Numbered from the stretch's first letter, positions 1 to 8,271 are shown. The stretch: 32,425 bases of DNA from Betaproteobacteria bacterium (GCA_028065725.1 JAPTVL010000207.1:1-32425); one strand, 5' to 3'. The notes: a model not told the origin generated them from the letters alone. A program made the numbers and translations.

Positions 1-135
1 CGGGACGCGTGGATTGCAAACCACGACGTCATGCCGGGTTCGCTGCAGCGCATGGTTATGCGGCACTTGGTTGTGTACTTCATGGGCCTCTACTTTTCTG
101 CTTACGACTGGAACCGGACATTGCGCTGGCGATAG
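1..135 (+). CDS. C-terminal fragment of an unidentified protein (partial)
   Basis: A plus-strand reading frame is open from base 1 to a TAG at 133-135, giving 44 residues. It ends in an aromatic, basic stretch (YFSAYDWNRTLRWR). The hydrophobic run VVYFMGLYF could be part of a membrane or buried helix. I do not recognise the family and the N-terminus lies outside the window. It is on the same strand as the LysR gene 147 bp downstream. The frame is short enough that it could be fortuitous. Confidence 0.3.
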   Translation, partial: RDAWIANHDVMPGSLQRMVMRHLVVYFMGLYFSAYDWNRTLRWR

Positions 136-282
136 CCAGTTGAAAACAGAGCCTGAATTAGCGAAGTAGTGCATGTGAGCCTCCGTAAGAAATTTGATTC
201 TTTCAAGCATATTAAGGTAGTAGGCATTGTCAGACAAACGCTTTTAACTTAGCATGTCCCCAAGAAAAAATTGGGGTCTCAC
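136..282. other. Upstream region of the LysR gene, no gene seen
   Basis: This roughly 150-bp stretch is AT-richer than the DNA to its right and probably carries the promoter of the LysR-type gene. I could not fix a convincing -35/-10 pair. GGGG at 272-275 lies 7 nt before the ATG and may serve as a weak ribosome binding site. Confidence 0.3.
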
Positions 283-1242
283 ATGATGCGGCAATTACCC
301 TCGCTGAACGGACTGCGGGCTTTTGAGGCAGCTGGCCGGCATGGCAGTTTCACCGCTGCGGCAAGAGAGCTGAACGTCACTCAAACTGCGGTAAGTCGCT
401 TGGTCCGTCTGCTGGAAGATCGTTTTGGCTTTCCTCTGTTTCTGCGACATGCGAACGCGCTTGAACTGACGGCGCAAGGGCAGGCGCTGCTGTCCGGTCT
501 GACTGATGCTTTCGATTCCATTGCCCGGCTCACCGAAAGCGTTACGGCAATGCGTAGTGGCCCGGTGCTGACGGTTGGAGTCGGTCCAACCTTGGCGATC
601 ACTTGGTTGATCCCGCGACTGGCAAGCTTCTATCGCAGCCATCCCGACGTCGAAGTGCGCATGGCGACGGGTGGCGCAACTCGCCCGGTACGTGATGACT
701 GGACCTGCACTATCCGACGCGATACCGACGCGTTGCCGGGCTACAATGCAGAACGCTTATTCCCGAGCACCGTCGTGCCGGTCTGCACGCCGAAGCTCGC
801 ATCGACGCTGCGCTCGCCTGACGACTTGCGCAACGCGACTCTCATCGTCGTATCCGACATGCCTAATGAATGGCCACACTGGTTCGAAGCGGCGGGCTTA
901 GGTTTCCCCCTGCACCCCGCCGGTGAGGTGTCATTCGAGAGCAACGTCATGGCGATGCAGGCAGCGCTCGACGGGGTCGGAGTCGCTATCGCTCAAATCC
1001 CTTACGTCAGCGACGCCCTGGCAGCGGGCCGGTTGGTCGCGCCATTCCCGATCGTCGCGCACACAGTCGGGAGTTGGCTTCTAGAATACCGCGCTATTCG
1101 AAAGGAAGATCCGGCACTTCTAGCTTTTCGCGCTTGGTTGCACCAGGAAGCTGATCTGGCGCGTCAAGTTGAGATCGTGCTAGGGCGTGCGAACACAAAC
1201 GGAAGCGCTCGGCGATCAGCAGGCCACCCGCCGCGCGATTGA
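283..1242 (+). CDS. LysR-family transcriptional regulator (GcvA-like)
   Basis: A DNA-binding transcription factor of about 319 residues, a normal length for LysR proteins. Residues 1-65 form the winged helix-turn-helix: LPSLNGLRAFEAAGRHGSFT, then the recognition helix VTQTAVSRLVRLLE, then FLRHANALELTAQGQ. This opening is typical of the GcvA/AmpR branch. The rest is the periplasmic-binding-protein-like effector domain. I chose ATG 283 because the family starts just before the LPSLN motif; ATG 286 is equally possible. Tn4371-like elements carry a LysR gene (traR) near the relaxase, so this could be that gene, but it runs opposite to the relaxase and its target is unknown. The last 15-20 residues (SARRSAGHPPRD) are low-complexity and look like read-through beyond the usual end of the domain. 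Confidence 0.85.
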   Translation: MMRQLPSLNGLRAFEAAGRHGSFTAAARELNVTQTAVSRLVRLLEDRFGFPLFLRHANALELTAQGQALLSGLTDAFDSIARLTESVTAMRSGPVLTVGVGPTLAITWLIPRLASFYRSHPDVEVRMATGGATRPVRDDWTCTIRRDTDALPGYNAERLFPSTVVPVCTPKLASTLRSPDDLRNATLIVVSDMPNEWPHWFEAAGLGFPLHPAGEVSFESNVMAMQAALDGVGVAIAQIPYVSDALAAGRLVAPFPIVAHTVGSWLLEYRAIRKEDPALLAFRAWLHQEADLARQVEIVLGRANTNGSARRSAGHPPRD

Positions 1243-1282
1243 CGCCGGCTTCGAGACGTGGAGCTGCATGGGGCATCCGACA

Positions 1283-3235
1283 CTAGACGGATATGCCCTT
1301 GGTACGTCCGATTTCCCACGACACGCCACCGCCTCGCACCGTGGCGGCGATCTGCTGTCCCAGTCTCTGTTCGATCACCGGCCGCCACGGGACCAGACGG
1401 AACCCAATGCCGTCATCGAGCATCGCATAGCGCCCGCTGGCAAGTATGATGCTGCGCCGATAGATGCCGGCCACGCGCTGCCCGTCGGCCACTGAGCGAT
1501 GCTCCAGCCCGGTTTCGGTGGCAATGTCCTGCGCGGCCTGCGTCAGTTCCCGATTGCGCAGCGTCGCCAGCAGGTTGCGCGCCAGGATCACCCGCTGGCC
1601 GCGCCGCTCGGCCAGTCCCTGTTTGGCCAGGAAATCTGCCCGATTCTGTAGCGCGTCCTTGACCTCGCTGCCAAAGCCAAAATCTCCAAATCTCTTGCCG
1701 CCACCGATCAACTGCTGATCCAGCCAGGTAGCCCCGATCACGTGAGCCTGCCGCTCGATGGGCAGGTGCGATTTCAACTCCACGGCCACGCCGCCCAGGC
1801 GCTGCGCGTCATACTGATGCCCGCGTGCGGGCAGATCGTCCGGCACCTTCCACAGCCCCTCGGCCACACGCTCCACGATACCGGCCCGGCGCAGGGCTTC
1901 CAGCCGACGGACATGGGCCGCAACGACTTCCTGCGGATCGCGGCCGGCCTGCGCCTGACCTTGTGCAATCGCCAGGTGATGATCGGTGCGATACAGCCCA
2001 TCGCTCGCCAGCGCGGCGATGTTCCTGTCCGCCGTCCGCACCTCGGCGGAACCGTGCACTTCCACCACAGCGCCGGTCGGGTAGTTGCCGGGTGCGTCGC
2101 GGGCGTTGAGCGCGACATAGTGGGCCTTGCCATCCACGCCGTCGATGATCAGATAGCCCCGGTCGAGCAGTTCGTCGGCCAGCCCCTTGGCGGCCACCCG
2201 GCCGATGACGGTTCGGCCGTCCTCACCTGGCTCGAAGACAGCCAGCTCGCGCGGCTGGCCGCTCATGGCCCGTTGCATGGTGCGGATGATGTCGCCGCGC
2301 TCGCCCATCGCGCGCAGCGTTGGTTCCGCGTCGGCATGAACGGCCCACACACCAGGCTGGCTTTCACTCGCTAGTCCCATGCGCTGCAAGCGTTGCAGGC
2401 GGCCAACCAGCAGCAGGCGCTGGCGTTGCAGCCGGGGTTCGTTGAAGTGTTCGACATGCACCAGGCCGTCCGCCGCTTCACGCTGTAGGGTACGGTCCAA
2501 CCCCGTCCACCGTTCCTGTTCCACCTCGCGCGCCATGCTGCGCTGGATCTCCAGCTCGGTGCGAGGCCCGAGCCATTCGGTGGCGAGTTCGGCGGCACGT
2601 TCGCGCATGCCGCGCGTGATGTACTCCTGCGAGATGATGAGGTCTTTGCCGGTGTCGTCCTTGCCGCGCAAGACGACATGGGTGTGCGGGTTGTCGGTGT
2701 TCCAGTGGTCCACCGCCACCCAATCGAGCTTCGTGCCCAGGTCGGCTTCCATGCGGGTCATCAGGTCGCGGGTGTAGCGCCGCAGGTCTTCCAGCTCGGC
2801 GGCATCTTCCGGCGAGACGATGAAGCGGAACTGGTGACGGTCCTCGCGGCCACGTTCCTCGAAGGCGGCCAGGTCGGCGTCGTCGGTGGTCGTGCTGTAC
2901 GCCTGCCCCGGCTCGCCGTCGCGGCCGACGCCTTCGCGCTCGATGTAGCGCAGGTGCGTGATGGTCGAACGCGCGCCGGCCTGCTTGAGATACACCAACC
3001 GCACCTTGACGGTGGCGCGGCGCGAGGTCGCGGACAGCGACTGCCCGGTGAAGCGCGCGGCGACGTGGCCGCGCCCCAACCGCGAACCGGGCGCCTTGCC
3101 GCGCTTGCCGCCGGTGGCGTTGGCCGCCTTGGTGGCCTGGCGCAGCACCTTGGAGATAAAGGCGTCGCCGCGCTGTTTCGGCGCGCCGGGGCGAAGGCGG
3201 AAGCGGTCGGCATCGTCGCCGTTGCGCCGGTTCAT
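1283..3235 (-). CDS. Relaxase (VirD2-like, DUF3363-containing mobilisation nuclease)
   Basis: A 650-residue DNA relaxase that would nick the element at oriT and pilot the strand into the recipient. The N-terminal half has the HUH metal site: DHWNTDNPHTHVVLRG at residues 176-191 gives H177, H184 and H186. The upstream YIERE segment (Y97) may hold the nicking tyrosine. The remaining ~400 residues match the DUF3363 region found in relaxases of Tn4371-like elements, ending in a typical VPWRPVIEQRLG block. I chose the ATG at 3235 (MNRRNGDD) because it has a GGAG 8 nt upstream and the protein becomes family-like from there; an in-frame ATG at 3397 would add a low-complexity arginine-rich extension inside the candidate oriT. 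It is the last gene of the leftward transfer/maintenance block. Confidence 0.88.
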   Translation of the reverse strand: MNRRNGDDADRFRLRPGAPKQRGDAFISKVLRQATKAANATGGKRGKAPGSRLGRGHVAARFTGQSLSATSRRATVKVRLVYLKQAGARSTITHLRYIEREGVGRDGEPGQAYSTTTDDADLAAFEERGREDRHQFRFIVSPEDAAELEDLRRYTRDLMTRMEADLGTKLDWVAVDHWNTDNPHTHVVLRGKDDTGKDLIISQEYITRGMRERAAELATEWLGPRTELEIQRSMAREVEQERWTGLDRTLQREAADGLVHVEHFNEPRLQRQRLLLVGRLQRLQRMGLASESQPGVWAVHADAEPTLRAMGERGDIIRTMQRAMSGQPRELAVFEPGEDGRTVIGRVAAKGLADELLDRGYLIIDGVDGKAHYVALNARDAPGNYPTGAVVEVHGSAEVRTADRNIAALASDGLYRTDHHLAIAQGQAQAGRDPQEVVAAHVRRLEALRRAGIVERVAEGLWKVPDDLPARGHQYDAQRLGGVAVELKSHLPIERQAHVIGATWLDQQLIGGGKRFGDFGFGSEVKDALQNRADFLAKQGLAERRGQRVILARNLLATLRNRELTQAAQDIATETGLEHRSVADGQRVAGIYRRSIILASGRYAMLDDGIGFRLVPWRPVIEQRLGQQIAATVRGGGVSWEIGRTKGISV

Positions 3236-3635
3236 GCGGCGGCTCCGGCGAAGTGCAGCGCGCCACAGGGCGCGATGCACGTGCTTTCGCCAATGCCCAC
3301 GCGGCATCGGCGCTGCTCGCGGCACGGTGCCACGATACGGCGCGTGCCGCGCCAACCCCACGTGCAGACTGGCTTTGTGCGCACGAGAGTGCCGCACCCT
3401 TCAATCTTGCCCTGCATCTTCCCCCGGCCTGACGGCACGGGGGTGCGATGCCCCGGCGGCGCTGCGCAACGCGCAGCCTGGCCGCCGGCGAGCACCAGCC
3501 ATGCCTGCGGCATGGCGCGCTCGGGGCAAGCTGTCTGCACGGGGGAGTGCCGTGCGCTGCGCGGTGCGAACGCACCCGCGCTGCACCGGCATGAACACGG
3601 CAACGACATGCCGGACGGCGCAACAAGGTGCGTCG
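3236..3635. other. Non-coding region between traF and relaxase, probable oriT region
   Basis: About 400 bp lie between the TraF stop and the relaxase start with no convincing gene. The stretch holds a candidate nick site with an adjacent inverted repeat (3377-3415) and a perfect 8-bp hairpin GCCATGCC-tgc-GGCATGGC at 3498-3516. Placement directly 5' of the relaxase gene is usual for an origin of transfer. Confidence 0.5.
3377..3415 (+). other. Candidate origin of transfer (P-type nick region)
   Basis: The inverted repeat GTGCGCAC-gaga-GTGCCGCAC (3377-3397, one base unpaired) is followed after 6 bases by ATCTTGCCC at 3404-3412. IncP-type oriTs have an inverted repeat followed about 8 bp later by a nick consensus of the form ATCCTG/C, preceded by CTTCA; here CTTCAATCTTGCCC shows the same arrangement with one C-to-T change in the core. 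The cognate relaxase starts 140 bp away. The site is inferred from layout and was not tested. Confidence 0.45.
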
Positions 3636-4199
3636 TCACGGCTGCGTCTCCAGGCGGATCGGTCGCGCCACGCCGAGCACGGCGGCGGCGCTGACCGGCC
3701 CGAAGTAGCGGCTGTCGAACGACGCCGGGTTGGTGATGCTGAGCAGGAACAGTTCGCCCTCGGCGAGCTGACGGCACTGCGGCCAGGATGACAGCGGCCG
3801 ACCCCAGCGGTCGGTGCGCAGCACGGCGGCCACCGGCACGCCGTCGATGCGCACGATGCCATTCACGATGCAGACGTGTTGCGGCGCGACTGCGCCAACA
3901 CGTTTGAGCAGCGGAATGTGCGACGGCAGGTAGCCACGCTGCGCGGCGAGCGCGGCGGCGTCTGCCGGCAAGGTGGTCAGCACGATGCTGCCGACGTGCA
4001 ACACACCCGGCAGCGAGTGCGCCGGTTCGATGCGATACCAGCCGACCGGCACGCTGTCGGACGGGTTGTAGACGATGCGTGCCGATGGCTGCACGAAGGC
4101 GGCCCAGGCCAGCGCAGCGAGGCCGCAGGCAGCGAGTGCAGCCAACGCGAAGCGAGCGCGCAGACACGAGCGAGGAAGGGTTGTGATCGTCGCGGTCAT
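3636..4199 (-). CDS. traF: TraF-like S26 signal peptidase (conjugal transfer)
   Basis: A membrane-anchored serine protease of 187 residues. In conjugation systems this family processes the pilin precursor. Residues 13-35 form one N-terminal transmembrane helix. The catalytic serine lies in the motif NPSDSVPVGWY (S49) and the general-base lysine in PLLKRVGA (K99); a DSRYFGPV box sits near the C-terminus, as in other TraF proteins. Its ATG at 4197-4199 overlaps the end of the DUF2840 gene (ATGA), so the two are translationally coupled. The start is supported by this overlap and by the position of the membrane helix. Confidence 0.88.
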   Translation of the reverse strand: MTATITTLPRSCLRARFALAALAACGLAALAWAAFVQPSARIVYNPSDSVPVGWYRIEPAHSLPGVLHVGSIVLTTLPADAAALAAQRGYLPSHIPLLKRVGAVAPQHVCIVNGIVRIDGVPVAAVLRTDRWGRPLSSWPQCRQLAEGELFLLSITNPASFDSRYFGPVSAAAVLGVARPIRLETQP

Positions 4200-4741
4200 T
4201 GCAGTGCCCTCCCGGCCAGCCAGGCCGCGTGCCGTTCGGCGCTGTATTCCGGCAGCGGCAGGCGCGCAGCCAGACGGTTGCCCAGCGTGCGCCAGTACGC
4301 GGGCGACACGTCGATGGCCTCGATGCCCCGCGCTTCGATGGCGTCGATCTGCGCGAGCACAGCTCGCACTTTCTGTTCGCCTTCGGCGTGCAGCAGCAGG
4401 CGCGCACCAGGGCGAATGCCGGGGATGTTCTGCATGACATCCAGCGGCGTGCAGGCTTGCATCACCATGAGTTGCCAGCGTGTCGTACCGTAGTCGTTCG
4501 ACTCCCAGCGGATGCGGCAGAAGATCGCTGTTGGCAGGAACACCGCGTAGCGCCGCCAGCGGTCGAACTGCACGGTGCGCGCCGGATTGCCGAAGCGCAG
4601 ATAGAGATTGATGCGCTGCTCTACGTAGGCGAGCGATACGCGGGTGAGCGGCACGCGACTGTCGAGTGATGCGAGCGGCTGCGGTGAAGGCGGCGGCGCA
4701 GCCGCGCTCTTATGAATCTGTGCCTGCGTGGCGAAGTTCAT
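4196..4741 (-). CDS. DUF2840 domain protein
   Basis: A 181-residue protein matching the DUF2840 family, almost always found between parA and traF in Tn4371-like and related elements. Characteristic stretches are TRVSLAYVEQRINLYLRFG, WRRYAVFLPTAIFCRIRWESN and RTLGNRLAARL. It has no signal peptide and no recognisable catalytic motif; its biochemical role is unknown. It overlaps the upstream partition-type gene by 4 bp and traF downstream by 4 bp, so the genes form one tightly coupled operon. Conserved linkage to the partition and pilin-processing genes suggests a role in maintenance or transfer, which is inference. Confidence 0.82.
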   Translation of the reverse strand: MNFATQAQIHKSAAAPPPSPQPLASLDSRVPLTRVSLAYVEQRINLYLRFGNPARTVQFDRWRRYAVFLPTAIFCRIRWESNDYGTTRWQLMVMQACTPLDVMQNIPGIRPGARLLLHAEGEQKVRAVLAQIDAIEARGIEAIDVSPAYWRTLGNRLAARLPLPEYSAERHAAWLAGRALQ

Positions 4742-4980
4742 GGCGTGTGCTCCGGGAACTCGCGTTCCAGTAGCGCACGCAGCAGCTCGGCCACCGTCAC
4801 GCCCTGCGTGAAGGCCGAGACCTTGATGCGGGCGCGCATGGCCGGCGTCACGTCGAGAGTCAGGCGCGCGGTGTAGAGGTCGCTTTTCTGGACGCTGTTG
4901 GCGTCGCCTTGGCGAATCCAGGCTTCGGCCTGCGGATTCGCCGGCGGTCGCACGCCGATGGCGATGCGCTTGCCACTCAT
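4738..4980 (-). CDS. Small ribbon-helix-helix partition-type protein
   Basis: An 80-residue basic protein encoded directly after parA. The C-terminal part (residues ~37-72: YTARLTLDVTPAMRARIKVS and VTVAELLRALLE) has the strand-helix-helix pattern of CopG/ParG-type DNA-binding proteins, and the N-terminus is flexible. The gene starts at ATG 4980, overlapping the parA stop (ATGA), and ends overlapping the DUF2840 start. Such small proteins next to ParA usually bind the centromere and regulate the operon; that role is inferred from context. A longer upstream reading in the same frame overlaps parA entirely and is not credible. Confidence 0.75.
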   Translation of the reverse strand: MSGKRIAIGVRPPANPQAEAWIRQGDANSVQKSDLYTARLTLDVTPAMRARIKVSAFTQGVTVAELLRALLEREFPEHTP

Positions 4981-5615
4981 GGCGACCACCTCAGCAGCTC
5001 GTCGGCCAGCGCGGCGATCTCGCGTGCGGCGGCGCTGTCTGGCGCGGTTTCTCGTGCGAGCCGCCCAGCGGCCACACTGTCGGCGAAGACGATGCGCTGG
5101 CGGATTTCCGCGTGCAGTGCGGGCAGCGGCTGCTCGGCGAGCGCGCCACGCGCTTCGCGTCCGATGACTGTGCGCACCACACGCCGGTTGATGACGAAGG
5201 CCGCGCGCAGCGCCGGCCTGAACAATTGCGCCTCGCGGATCAACGCCACCATCTCGGCGCTGGCCCACAGGTCGTAGGGGCTCGGCTGCACCGGCACCAG
5301 CACACGGTCGGCCGCCAGCAGCGCGGAGCGCGCGAGTGCGGCGATGCGTGGCGGGCCGTCGATGACGATGTGATCGCAGCGCCGGGCGAGTTCGGGCGCT
5401 TCCTGGTGCAGCGTTTCCCGTGCGAGGCCCACGGCGCTGAACAGCCTTGGCAGCCCTTGCTGGCTGCGTCGCTGCGTCCAGTCCAGTGATGAACCCTGCG
5501 GGTCGGCGTCCAGCAGGATGACCTGTTGACCGCGCAGCGCGAGTTCACCCGCGATGTGGGTGGCGAGCGTGGTCTTGCCGACACCGCCTTTCTGGTTGAG
5601 CAAGGCGACGATCAT
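4977..5615 (-). CDS. parA: ParA-family partition ATPase
   Basis: A 212-residue deviant Walker ATPase that would segregate the circular form of the element. The N-terminus reads MIVALLNQKGGVGKTTLATH, with the Walker A box at residues 9-16; LLDADPQGSSLDW is the A' motif and VIDGPP (residue ~88) the Walker B. The length suits small (type Ib) ParA proteins without an N-terminal DNA-binding domain. It heads an overlapping cluster with the ribbon-helix-helix gene, DUF2840 and traF. The start lies about 75 bp from the probable replication origin. Confidence 0.92.
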   Translation of the reverse strand: MIVALLNQKGGVGKTTLATHIAGELALRGQQVILLDADPQGSSLDWTQRRSQQGLPRLFSAVGLARETLHQEAPELARRCDHIVIDGPPRIAALARSALLAADRVLVPVQPSPYDLWASAEMVALIREAQLFRPALRAAFVINRRVVRTVIGREARGALAEQPLPALHAEIRQRIVFADSVAAGRLARETAPDSAAAREIAALADELLRWSP

Positions 5616-5688
5616 GGCGCAGCCCTCCGTTGCGGAAAGCGGCTCGATGAACGGCCTGAAAAACGCCTTTGCTGTTGACCTTCAGCGG

Positions 5689-5865
5689 TTATCCACCGGC
5701 CCAATAGCAAGGTCTTGTTACTCGTTAGATAGCTTCTAAAGTTAGATATAAAGTTAAGGGCCGGAAAAATCCTTGTGGCCGCTGAAGTTAGGCGCGATTC
5801 GCGCGCCTGATAGCACGATAGGGGTGCGCCTGATAGCACGAGTCCCGGCGCGCCCGATAGCACGA
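5689..5865. other. Probable replication origin: DnaA box, AT-rich repeats and three iterons
   Basis: Between repA and parA lies a compact origin-like array. A near-consensus DnaA box TTATCCACC is at 5689-5697. An AT-rich stretch (5700-5758) contains GTTAGATA twice (5724-5731 and 5741-5748) and a partial third copy. Three direct repeats of CGCCTGATAGCACGA follow at 5804-5818, 5827-5841 and 5851-5865 (the last has CGCCCG), spaced 23 and 24 bp, about two helical turns. This is the layout of an iteron-controlled oriV, bound by the RepA encoded just to the right. Function is inferred. Confidence 0.7.
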
Positions 5866-5904
5866 GCCCATTCACAGCTTGTCCCGTTTTCATCCCCGCA
5901 GTTA

Positions 5905-6744
5905 TCAACGTGCCGTGGACGGCACGGGGCGGAAGGCCAGAATCTCCGGCGTGCCGGGCCAGCGCTCGACGGACAGCACATAGCCAGGCAGCGATTGCCG
6001 AGCAGCCAACGTGCGCAGGTCGCGGGCGAAGTCGCGAGGCTGCGCCAGGCTGCCCGACTTGCGATACAGGTAGGGGAAGTCGAACTGCCAGCCGTCGCGC
6101 TGCTTGCCGCCGTGCTTGCGCACCAGGCGGTACAGCCAGCGCTCGATGCCGCCGGTGAGCTTGAAGTAGGCCGGGTCGATGGTGAGCACCAAGGCTTCGT
6201 CCAGCACGCCAGCAAAGAACCAGTCCGGCAGGATGAGTTCGAGGCCGAGCGGCGCGCCCCTGGCGTCCGTGCGCTCCTTCCATTCGTTGATCCACGAGAA
6301 GCGATGCAGGCGCCGCCCCGTGGTCTCGCGGATCGACGTGGCAATCGTGGTTGATTGCAGGCGATCCAGTGCAGCCTTGAGGCGCTGGTAGTCGCGCAGC
6401 GACGTGCCGCGCCCGATGAAGCGCAGGATCTCGTAGGGCGTGGCCTGCATCCTGCGCGACGGGCGCAGACCTGAGTCGCGCGCTTCGACGATCTGGCTGG
6501 CGGCCCAGATGAGGATGTCGGCATCCCAGATGGTGGCGATGCCGTGCTCCTGTGTGCCTTCCACGCGCACGGTGACGCCGCCGGAGCGGAAGTCGATCGG
6601 CGCCGTGCGCCGCGACTTGGCCAGCGAGAAGAACGGATAGGCCATCATGTCTTGTGCGTCGCGCGGCGCCATGTCGCCCGGCAGCGCGCGGAACAGGTCG
6701 AGCTGTTCGCGCTCTTTCTCCGAGCTGGACACGACGAGAACCAT
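5905..6744 (-). CDS. repA: Replication initiator protein A (RPA family)
   Basis: A 279-residue protein matching the replication-initiator protein A family of broad-host-range plasmids and plasmid-like integrative elements. Recognisable blocks are MMAYPFFSLAKSRRTAPIDF, DADILIWAASQI, TPYEILRFIGRGTSLRDYQR, ALDRLQSTTIATSIRE and the region LYRLVRKHGGKQRDGWQFDF. Such proteins fold as winged helices, bind iterons and open the origin. The iterons lie 40-100 bp downstream of its stop codon. It is preceded closely by the AlpA-like gene (14 bp gap). No strong ribosome binding site is visible before ATG 6744. Presence of RepA implies the excised element can replicate. Confidence 0.85.
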   Translation of the reverse strand: MVLVVSSSEKEREQLDLFRALPGDMAPRDAQDMMAYPFFSLAKSRRTAPIDFRSGGVTVRVEGTQEHGIATIWDADILIWAASQIVEARDSGLRPSRRMQATPYEILRFIGRGTSLRDYQRLKAALDRLQSTTIATSIRETTGRRLHRFSWINEWKERTDARGAPLGLELILPDWFFAGVLDEALVLTIDPAYFKLTGGIERWLYRLVRKHGGKQRDGWQFDFPYLYRKSGSLAQPRDFARDLRTLAARQSLPGYVLSVERWPGTPEILAFRPVPSTAR

Positions 6745-6758
6745 CCGCGCGCCGGTCG

Positions 6759-7049
6759 TCAGCGGCCATCGCGGTAGTCACCGGCGTGGCGCTCGGCGTA
6801 CTCGGGGTCGGACGTGGCCTCGAAGCTGCGCGCGTCGGCCCAGGCATCGAGGTCGGCCACCGAATACATCACGCGGCGGCCGAACTTGCGAAAGCGCGGG
6901 CCGCCGCCGATGACGCGCTGCTTCTCCAGCGTGCGCGGCGACAAGCGCAGGTAGTCGGCGGCTTCGTCGTTGGTCAGGTAGCGCGAAGGCTGGGCGGGTT
7001 GTTGCGTGACAGCGGGAGCGGCTTGCGGCCGCAGCGGTGCGGGTCTCAT
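6759..7049 (-). CDS. AlpA/excisionase-type helix-turn-helix protein
   Basis: A small MerR-like (HTH_17 type) DNA-binding protein of 96 residues. The core is YLTNDEAADYLRLSPRTLEK, then GPRFRKFGRRVMYSVADLDAW, a classic excisionase/AlpA pattern where the helix-turn-helix is followed by a wing. The protein may be the recombination directionality factor that steers the integrase towards excision, or a regulator of repA, which lies 14 bp downstream. I chose ATG 7049 because GGAGG lies 8 nt upstream; the in-frame ATG at 7064 is itself part of that ribosome binding site. Confidence 0.8.
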   Translation of the reverse strand: MRPAPLRPQAAPAVTQQPAQPSRYLTNDEAADYLRLSPRTLEKQRVIGGGPRFRKFGRRVMYSVADLDAWADARSFEATSDPEYAERHAGDYRDGR

Positions 7050-7132
7050 GGCGTGAACCTCCATCGGTCTGAATCGCCGACCGCGACAGCGCGGCCGGAT
7101 GGAGGCAGTCTCAGAAAAGAAAGGCGCTGTGC

Positions 7133-7915
7133 TCAGGGACGTTTTGCGAAGGATGCGAAACGTCCCTGCGTGTGTGGATGAAGCTGCGCGAGACGGCGGT
7201 AGCCGCCGCGCATCAAGGTCTGGCCCCGCCGCACCAGGCGGCGCACGCGGGCACGCAGCGCGCCGTCGGCGTGCCAGTCCTTGGCGACCGCCGCAGTGCC
7301 GAACAGCACGTCAGCCACGGCGCGCAGGGATGCACCGGCCAGCGTGCCGTCGAGCGCCTGCAAGGTGCGCAGTTCCAACAGCGCGGTCGTCGAAGGGCGT
7401 GCCCCGGCCAGTGCCGTCGGCGCGACCGCCACCAGTTTGTCCAGTTCTCCCACCAGTGCGCGGCAACGGGAACAGGGATCAGGCGATGCACGCATGGCAT
7501 AGGCGTAGGCCATGCCATCCGCCAGATCGGACGCGAAGGCCAGGCGCAGACAGCAGCCGGCCCAGCGGGTGGCGAGCACCAGCCGCCGCCCGTCGTGGAT
7601 CAGTTGCTTGCGGCCCGGCAGATGCCAGAACGCAAAGCGTGCGGCATCGGGCGGCGGGTCCGCATCGGGATAGAGCTGCACCACGCTGTCGTGATCGGGG
7701 AACCAGGCCGGGTGCGCGTCGCGCGCATCCAGGGCCGGGTCTTCCAGCAGGCGCAGGCCCCAGTGCTGCGCCGCTCCGGGATGACGGCGACGGCGCAGCC
7801 AGTCGCGCCGGTAGTCGGGGTGGCGGCGCAGGTATTCCCACGCCAACGCGGGGCCGTCCAGGTGCAGGACGTAAAGGTAAGCGGCACCGGGGTGCCAGTG
7901 ATCGGACTCTGCCAT
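7133..7915 (-). CDS. DUF2285 protein with DUF6499-type N-terminus
   Basis: A 260-residue protein of a family common in proteobacterial integrative elements. The N-terminus (HPGAAYLYVLHLDGPALAWEY) is the DUF6499-like part; the C-terminal ~80 residues (STTALLELRTLQALDGTLAG, AVADVLFG, DGALRARVRRLVRRGQTLM) are DUF2285, with a helix-turn-helix-like tail. It is often called a transcriptional regulator, without experimental support known to me. ATG 7915 has a strong GGAGG 8 nt upstream. A 74-bp gap separates it from the excisionase-type gene, with which it may be cotranscribed. Confidence 0.8.
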   Translation of the reverse strand: MAESDHWHPGAAYLYVLHLDGPALAWEYLRRHPDYRRDWLRRRRHPGAAQHWGLRLLEDPALDARDAHPAWFPDHDSVVQLYPDADPPPDAARFAFWHLPGRKQLIHDGRRLVLATRWAGCCLRLAFASDLADGMAYAYAMRASPDPCSRCRALVGELDKLVAVAPTALAGARPSTTALLELRTLQALDGTLAGASLRAVADVLFGTAAVAKDWHADGALRARVRRLVRRGQTLMRGGYRRLAQLHPHTQGRFASFAKRP

Positions 7916-8271
7916 GACGCAGCCTCCTGTCGGACAGCAGGGCTCGTCGCCACGGGCGTCAGGGGGAGCTACGGCTTCATCGGCGTATCGTCACGGGTAC
8001 TCGCTAAACTGGCGGTGTCAAGACCGATTGGCTCCAGGGCATTGCACAGGTCGTCCGAATGCGACGGCTGCGCGAACGATGATGGTGCGCAGCAATGGAC
8101 ACGGTGCCGCAAGCCGCGTCGGGAATCAGGACTGTTTTGGTCATGCACGCACTTCGCCGGTGCATGAGTGCCGATTGATGCGTGGGCGGTCTGAACTCAG
8201 ACCGAAATAGACACAGTGCGCCGCGCTTGGCGGCACTGTGCTGACCCACGATCGCGGGCCAGCGGGGCCGG
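7916..8271. other. Intergenic region with palindrome and hairpin
   Basis: About 355 bp without a convincing gene. It contains a perfect palindrome CGGTCTGA-ac-TCAGACCG at 8187-8204 and an imperfect hairpin CACAGTGC...GCACTGTG at 8213-8242, just downstream of the DUF2958 stop on the minus strand and terminator-like, though without a T tract. The promoter of the DUF2285 gene is presumably here but I could not assign it. Confidence 0.45.

Noticed and set aside
2478..3626. A 382-codon minus-strand frame overlapping the relaxase in another frame
   Set aside because: Arginine- and alanine-rich out-of-frame shadow of the relaxase; it has no family-like motifs.
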